NCBI RefSeq assembly: GCF_000585255.1
Contig: NZ_JANL01000019.1
Span: 1 to 55,654 of the forward strand
Length of the DNA stretch: 55,654 bases
From: Alkalibacterium sp. AK22
GTDB lineage: Bacteria; Bacillota; Bacilli; Lactobacillales; Carnobacteriaceae_A
Reading direction: 5' to 3'
Part shown: in pieces, positions 53,647-55,654 of the stretch
How positions within the stretch are numbered: the first letter of the stretch is position 1
How the letters are laid out: the number at the start of each line of letters is the position of its first letter
The notes under the pieces: model-generated
What the model saw: only the letters and a program-made list of their open reading frames with translations
Databases searched by the model: none
Told to the model about the DNA's origin: nothing
Program-made: the position numbers and the translations under genes

Positions 53647-54051
53647 GTGAAGAAACTATATTTCTTATGTACCGGCAATTCCTGCCGGAGTCAGATGGCT
53701 GAGGGCTATGCCCGAAATATACTGAATCCTAAGGTATTTGATATCAGAAGTGCTGGGATTGAAACGCACGGACTGAACCCTATAGCGGTCAAAGTGATGG
53801 AAGAGGATGGGGTGGATATTTCTACCCAGGCATCCGATCTGATTGATCCAGACTATTTCCAGGACGCTGATTTGATTATTACCTTGTGCGGAGACGCTCT
53901 AGACAAATGTCCGGCTATTCCATCCGGGGCAGCGCATGAGCATTGGGACCTAAAAGATCCGGCCAGAGTAGAAGGTACAGAAGATGACATCCTTCAGGCC
54001 TTCCGGGAAACGAGAGACTTGATTAAAGCGCAGATTCAGACCTTGAATTGA
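53647..54051 (+). CDS. arsC: Thioredoxin-coupled arsenate reductase / LMW-phosphatase family
   Basis: A 134-aa enzyme of the S. aureus pI258 ArsC type. The P-loop is CTGNSCRSQ, with nucleophile Cys8 and Arg14, and the two redox cysteines of arsenate reductases are present at Cys81 and Cys88 (TLCGDALDKCP), so it is a reductase rather than a plain phosphatase. The start is GTG with GAGGAGGAG before it. No arsR or arsB is linked, which is unusual for a resistance gene; it may act as a housekeeping enzyme. Confidence 0.92.
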   Translation: MKKLYFLCTGNSCRSQMAEGYARNILNPKVFDIRSAGIETHGLNPIAVKVMEEDGVDISTQASDLIDPDYFQDADLIITLCGDALDKCPAIPSGAAHEHWDLKDPARVEGTEDDILQAFRETRDLIKAQIQTLN

Positions 54052-54151
54052 CAAGAAAGTATCCACCTTGTTTAATAGCAAGTGGTAAGCACTGTTTTTT
54101 TCTGGCTGAAAGAATATTAATGAAGTAAAGGTTTTTAGAGGAGGCATGTGC

Positions 54152-54754
54152 ATGACCAGAGCGTTCGATGACAAGCTGAACACTATCAAGTGGATTGGTA
54201 TACTGACCATGCTAATCGACCATACCGGCTATTTTTTGTTTCCCGGGCTGATCTGGATGCGAATGATTGGCCGGCTGGCTTTTCCCTGTTTTCTCTACAG
54301 TACGGTAGAAGGGACTGAACGGACGTCGGATTACAAGAAGTATATTACCCGGTTGTTTGGCCTAGGAGTTCTGTCCATGCCAGTGACGCCAAATACTATT
54401 AATGTGCTCTTTCTGCTGGGTATTTTTTCTCTTTCACTCAAATACCGGCGCTTTTTCCCCCTCTGGCTTCTGCTGAGTTTCTTTGCGGAATACAGTGTTT
54501 ACGGCTTTTTGTTTGGCTGGGCCATCTACTGGATGATCCGGAAAAACCGGTGGGAAGGAGTGCTAGCCATAGGCATCGTACAGTTTTTCTACTTGCTGCT
54601 GTTCAGCTGGCCAATTCAGTTGCTATCTGTTCTGTCGGTCCCGCTTATGCTAGGAACAAAAGGTATTCAGTTGCCGAGACTGCCCAGGTATTTCTTTTAC
54701 TGGTTTTATCCACTGCATCAGGCCCTGCTTTTGCTGATCGTCTGGGTCCGATGA
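54152..54754 (+). CDS. TraX family membrane protein
   Basis: A 200-aa membrane protein with about six hydrophobic helices. LNTIKWIGILTMLIDHTGYF and the closing HQALLLLIVWVR fit the TraX family, whose F-plasmid member acetylates pilin. Chromosomal stand-alone TraX genes are common in Firmicutes, where the role is unknown. No conjugation genes are near. The second ATG (54152) is better spaced from AGAGGAGGC than the first (54146). Confidence 0.85.
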   Translation: MTRAFDDKLNTIKWIGILTMLIDHTGYFLFPGLIWMRMIGRLAFPCFLYSTVEGTERTSDYKKYITRLFGLGVLSMPVTPNTINVLFLLGIFSLSLKYRRFFPLWLLLSFFAEYSVYGFLFGWAIYWMIRKNRWEGVLAIGIVQFFYLLLFSWPIQLLSVLSVPLMLGTKGIQLPRLPRYFFYWFYPLHQALLLLIVWVR

Positions 54755-54889
54755 CAGCGAAATTATCCACCCTGTTTCCTGTATGTGAGGTGTGTTAAGC
54801 TTGTCTTAACAGTCTTCAGTCAACATATAGAGCACCTTGCTGCTCTAGACGCAAGAGACTTAACGCACAAACTGAAAAGGAGGGATAGA

Positions 54890-55030
54890 ATGTGGCCGAC
54901 CATTCACTTGCTGTTGATCAGTTCAGCTTTTTTTATGATATCTAGCTTAGCGTTTAAAGTCGATAAACTGGCAAAAAAAGTGGACAAACTGGAAGCAAAA
55001 AAACTGGATTCGTCAGAATACAGTAATTAA
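54890..55030 (+). CDS. Small membrane protein with coiled-coil tail (46 aa)
   Basis: I do not recognise the family. A strong AAAAGGAGGG precedes the ATG. One hydrophobic helix (IHLLLISSAFFMISSLAF) is followed by a short heptad coil (KVDKLAKKVDKLEAKKL). It may assist a neighbouring membrane protein; the next gene begins 26 bases later. The 135 bases upstream hold a hairpin TGTTAAG/CTTAACA and another AGAGCA/TGCTCT. Confidence 0.65.
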   Translation: MWPTIHLLLISSAFFMISSLAFKVDKLAKKVDKLEAKKLDSSEYSN

Positions 55031-55056
55031 AGACAGCGAAATGAGGGGGGGGGAAG

Positions 55057-55545
55057 GTGAAAGTGAACAAACAGAAAATAGATACATTATCGGTATTGAC
55101 AGGTCTAATCCTCATGAATATGTTCTTAATTTTGCTCTGGGACACGTCCTGGTGGATCTGGCTGCTGACAGGTGCGGGTGCTGCTGTGATAAGCCACCTT
55201 GTAGGAACAGGACTAACAGCTGCATTCACAGACAAGCAGCAGTCCGGTGAAGATACCGCTGATCCTGAAGATAAAACAACAGCTCAGGCTTATATCATAG
55301 CTCCAGCTATATTGTTTACCGCTCTTTTTTTGCCGGAAGCGACTCAAAGTGGCTCTGTCAGGTTTGAGGCAGTGCTGTCAGCTGCGGGAGGAGTCGGTTT
55401 TTATTACATAATCCTGCACGGTTACAGTTATTTTATGGAAGATATCGTCGACAGGAGAGTCTCCCCAAAACGACAGGAGCAGATCAGGCTGGTTCTGATG
55501 TGCTTATTTGTCGCCTTAGGCATAGGTTTTGTCTTTTTTAACTGA
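55057..55545 (+). CDS. Membrane protein of unknown function (162 aa)
   Basis: A GTG-started frame after a GA/G-rich ribosome site (GAGGGGGGGGAAG). It has two N-terminal hydrophobic helices, an acidic loop at about 60-75 (GEDTADPEDKT), and three more helices. No family was recognised. It is probably co-transcribed with the 46-aa protein. The second GTG at 55063 is an alternative start. Confidence 0.65.
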   Translation: MKVNKQKIDTLSVLTGLILMNMFLILLWDTSWWIWLLTGAGAAVISHLVGTGLTAAFTDKQQSGEDTADPEDKTTAQAYIIAPAILFTALFLPEATQSGSVRFEAVLSAAGGVGFYYIILHGYSYFMEDIVDRRVSPKRQEQIRLVLMCLFVALGIGFVFFN

Positions 55546-55640
55546 TGATAAATCGGAAGGATATTTTTGAAAAACAAAAAACTGTCCCCATTTTAGACTA
55601 ACACAACGAAATGAGACAATATAAAACACCTTCGAAATGG

Positions 55641-55646
55641 TATAAT
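55641..55646 (+). promoter_or_regulatory. Promoter -10 at the window edge
   Basis: A perfect TATAAT lies eight bases from the window end, probably driving a gene beyond it. Confidence 0.45.
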
Positions 55647-55654
55647 TTACAAAA

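Noticed and set aside
54152-54754. TraX as a trace of a conjugative element
   Set aside because: No other transfer, relaxase or integrase gene is near, and chromosomal stand-alone TraX genes are common.

Overview
The window is about 55.7 kb of chromosome from a Gram-positive, low-to-moderate GC bacterium, most likely a member of Lactobacillales (Carnobacteriaceae-like). The reasons are ctsR directly followed by clpC with no mcsA/mcsB, a small SRP RNA next to dnaX, strong AGGAGG ribosome sites, CtsR, NrdR, CcpA and T-box type control, and no sporulation genes. I cannot fix the genus from the sequence alone. Nothing resembles a prophage, an insertion sequence or a plasmid.

Layout. 1-371: the 3' end of a 5S rRNA and three tRNA genes (Val, Lys, Arg) closing an rrn operon. 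400-4170: the ctsR-clpC heat-stress operon and a YtxH-type stress protein. 4248-8285: a PucR-type regulator, tadA, proC, ilvE and a YjbQ-family protein. 8399-13746: an ABC-2 exporter pair, a ZIP-like membrane protein, a GNAT acetyltransferase, a CYP152-type fatty acid peroxygenase and a tiny membrane peptide gene. 14200-20280: ffs and the dnaX-ybaB-recR-yaaL and tmk-darA-holB-yabA replication/recombination cluster. 20390-27374: both the aerobic class Ib (nrdHIEF) and anaerobic class III (nrdDG) ribonucleotide reductases, placed between yabA and the genes that often follow it (trmN6, yazA, rsmI). 27486-27716: an ORF-free transcription unit, probably a small RNA. 27796-31636: trmN6-yazA-rsmI, a lipoprotein and a 2-hydroxyacid dehydrogenase. 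32263-36772: an AapJQMP-type general amino acid ABC transporter. 37127-38935: oligopeptidase pepF. 39100-47568: a T-box-led arginine operon argG-C-J-B-D-F-H. 47784-48090: an array of 51-bp units, each a 33-nt hairpin plus an 18-nt purine-rich spacer. 48305-55545: a BaiN-type flavoprotein, 6-phospho-beta-glucosidase, an AraC/GyrI-like regulator, an Eis-type acetyltransferase, arsenate reductase, TraX and two small membrane proteins.

How the parts work together. The dNTP-supply genes (nrd, tmk) sit among the DNA polymerase III loader and recombination genes. Nitrogen metabolism is the second theme: amino acid uptake, PepF peptide hydrolysis, ilvE, proC and complete arginine synthesis from glutamate.

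The most interesting signals are regulatory RNAs and repeats rather than a new protein system: (1) the only good Shine-Dalgarno of ctsR is about 72 nt upstream of its start, with a 16-bp hairpin folded between them; (2) the argG T-box has a canonical specifier loop whose codon reads AAC (Asn), not an arginine codon; (3) a compact H-type pseudoknot followed by a terminator-like hairpin lies in front of nrdD; (4) an unassigned RNA of about 220 nt precedes trmN6; (5) the hairpin/spacer array lies after argH; (6) three NrdR-type boxes lie upstream of nrdH. All structures were read by eye and none was computed.
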